Source: Streptomyces asoensis (GTDB taxonomy: Bacteria; Actinomycetota; Actinomycetes; Streptomycetales; Streptomycetaceae). From it: a stretch of DNA of 64,000 bases. The position numbers were made by a program, and so were the translations under genes. The DNA lies in NCBI RefSeq assembly GCF_013085465.1, contig NZ_CP049838.1:6014001-6078000 (forward strand). Direction: 5' to 3'. Shown piece after piece: positions 63,601 to 64,000 of the stretch (position 1 is its first letter; the number at the start of each line of letters is the position of its first letter). Under the pieces are notes generated by a model. It worked only from the letters and a program-made list of their open reading frames with translations, searched no databases and was not told the DNA's origin.

Positions 63601-64000
63601 GTGAATCAGATGCAGGGCCTGCTCCTGGCGGGTCGCTACCGGCTCGCCGACGCCATCGGGAGCGGCGGTATGGGCCGGGTGTGGCGTGCGCACGACGAGC
63701 TGCTCCACCGGGCCGTCGCCATCAAGGAGTTGACGGCGGCGCTCTATGTCGCGGAGGGCGACCAGGCCGTTTTGCTGGCGCGGACCAGGGCGGAGGCCCG
63801 TGCGGCCGCGCGGATCAACCACTCCGCCGTGGTCACCGTGCACGACGTGCTCGAGCACGACGGCCGCCCGTGGATCGTGATGGAGCTCGTCGAGGGCCGC
63901 TCGCTGGCCGACGCCGTCAAGGAGGACGGGCGGGTCGAGCCCACCGAGGCGGCCCGGATCGGTCTGTGGGTGCTGCGTGCCCTGCGCGCCGCGCACTCCG
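63601..64000 (+). CDS. Ser/Thr protein kinase, truncated by window end
   Basis: The visible 133 codons start VNQMQGLLLAGRYRLADAIGSGGMGRVWRAHDELL and continue with VAIKEL and ARINHSAVVTVHDVLEHDGRPWIVMELVEG. This is the N-lobe of an active-looking kinase related to the first one (58320). The HRD and DFG motifs would fall beyond the window. TAGGCT lies at 63567. The gene is open at the right edge, so its full length is unknown. Confidence 0.93.
   Translation, partial: MNQMQGLLLAGRYRLADAIGSGGMGRVWRAHDELLHRAVAIKELTAALYVAEGDQAVLLARTRAEARAAARINHSAVVTVHDVLEHDGRPWIVMELVEGRSLADAVKEDGRVEPTEAARIGLWVLRALRAAHS

Overview
The window is a conserved, GC-rich piece of a Streptomyces (or very close relative) chromosome. 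Evidence: codon use, WhiB-family and BldM regulators, a BldN-type promoter, a His-tailed GroEL behind two CIRCE operators, many leaderless starts, and a gene order (rpsM-rpsK-rpoA-rplQ-truA ... rplM-rpsI-glmM ... glmS ... alr-tsaE-tsaB-rimI-tsaD ... groES-groEL ... bldM-shbA-guaB ... kinases) that I recall from the S. coelicolor core. It is core chromosome, not an island: I see no integrase, transposase, CRISPR array, tRNA or rRNA.

Layout. 1-6.4 kb: end of the ribosomal-protein/RNA polymerase alpha cluster, truA, a membrane protein, then rplM-rpsI. 6.5-21.2 kb: envelope precursor and cofactor genes (glmM, coaA, glmS, acpS, NAD(P)HX repair, L,D-transpeptidase, alr) with a DUF389 membrane protein and a coupled DUF4034/M16 peptidase pair. 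20.7-25.2 kb: the tRNA t6A genes tsaE, tsaB, rimI and tsaD, ending in two small translationally coupled genes. 25.3-27.7 kb: an M48 membrane protease and its coupled membrane partner. 27.7-32.8 kb: a small xylan locus (GH3, LacI regulator, GH10-CBM2 xylanase) with a shared operator motif. 32.9-38.3 kb: LCP cell-wall ligase, a TetR/MFS efflux pair with an operator array, and a DGPF (YCII)/ECF42-like sigma pair. 38.4-41.5 kb: a methyltransferase and two tandem lipoprotein deacetylases. 41.5-47.6 kb: groESL and metabolic/regulatory genes. 47.7-53 kb: a WhiB protein, bldM, shbA, guaB and a GuaB-like paralogue. 53-64 kb: a tandem structured repeat, a nucleotide-sugar dehydrogenase with an altered active site, glpD, a serine hydrolase and a Ser/Thr kinase cluster that includes a pseudokinase.

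The most unusual material is between and at the ends of genes. Three genes appear to have their 3' ends tandemly duplicated into the following spacer (rpsK, 101-bp period; xylanase, 17-bp period; a 31-codon mini-ORF, 100-bp period with hairpins). Two dispersed intergenic repeat families occur, three and two copies. Several enzyme homologues have lost catalytic residues: a YkuD-like protein, a UDP-sugar dehydrogenase with Cys to Ser, and a kinase with HRD and DFG both lost. About 17 genes have a -10-like hexamer exactly 6-7 nt before the start codon, implying leaderless transcripts. I found no clear new multi-gene defence or biosynthetic system. The best leads are the 100-bp structured tandem repeat at 53.3-53.5 kb and the 22-bp palindrome controlling a 56-aa gene at 21.4 kb.
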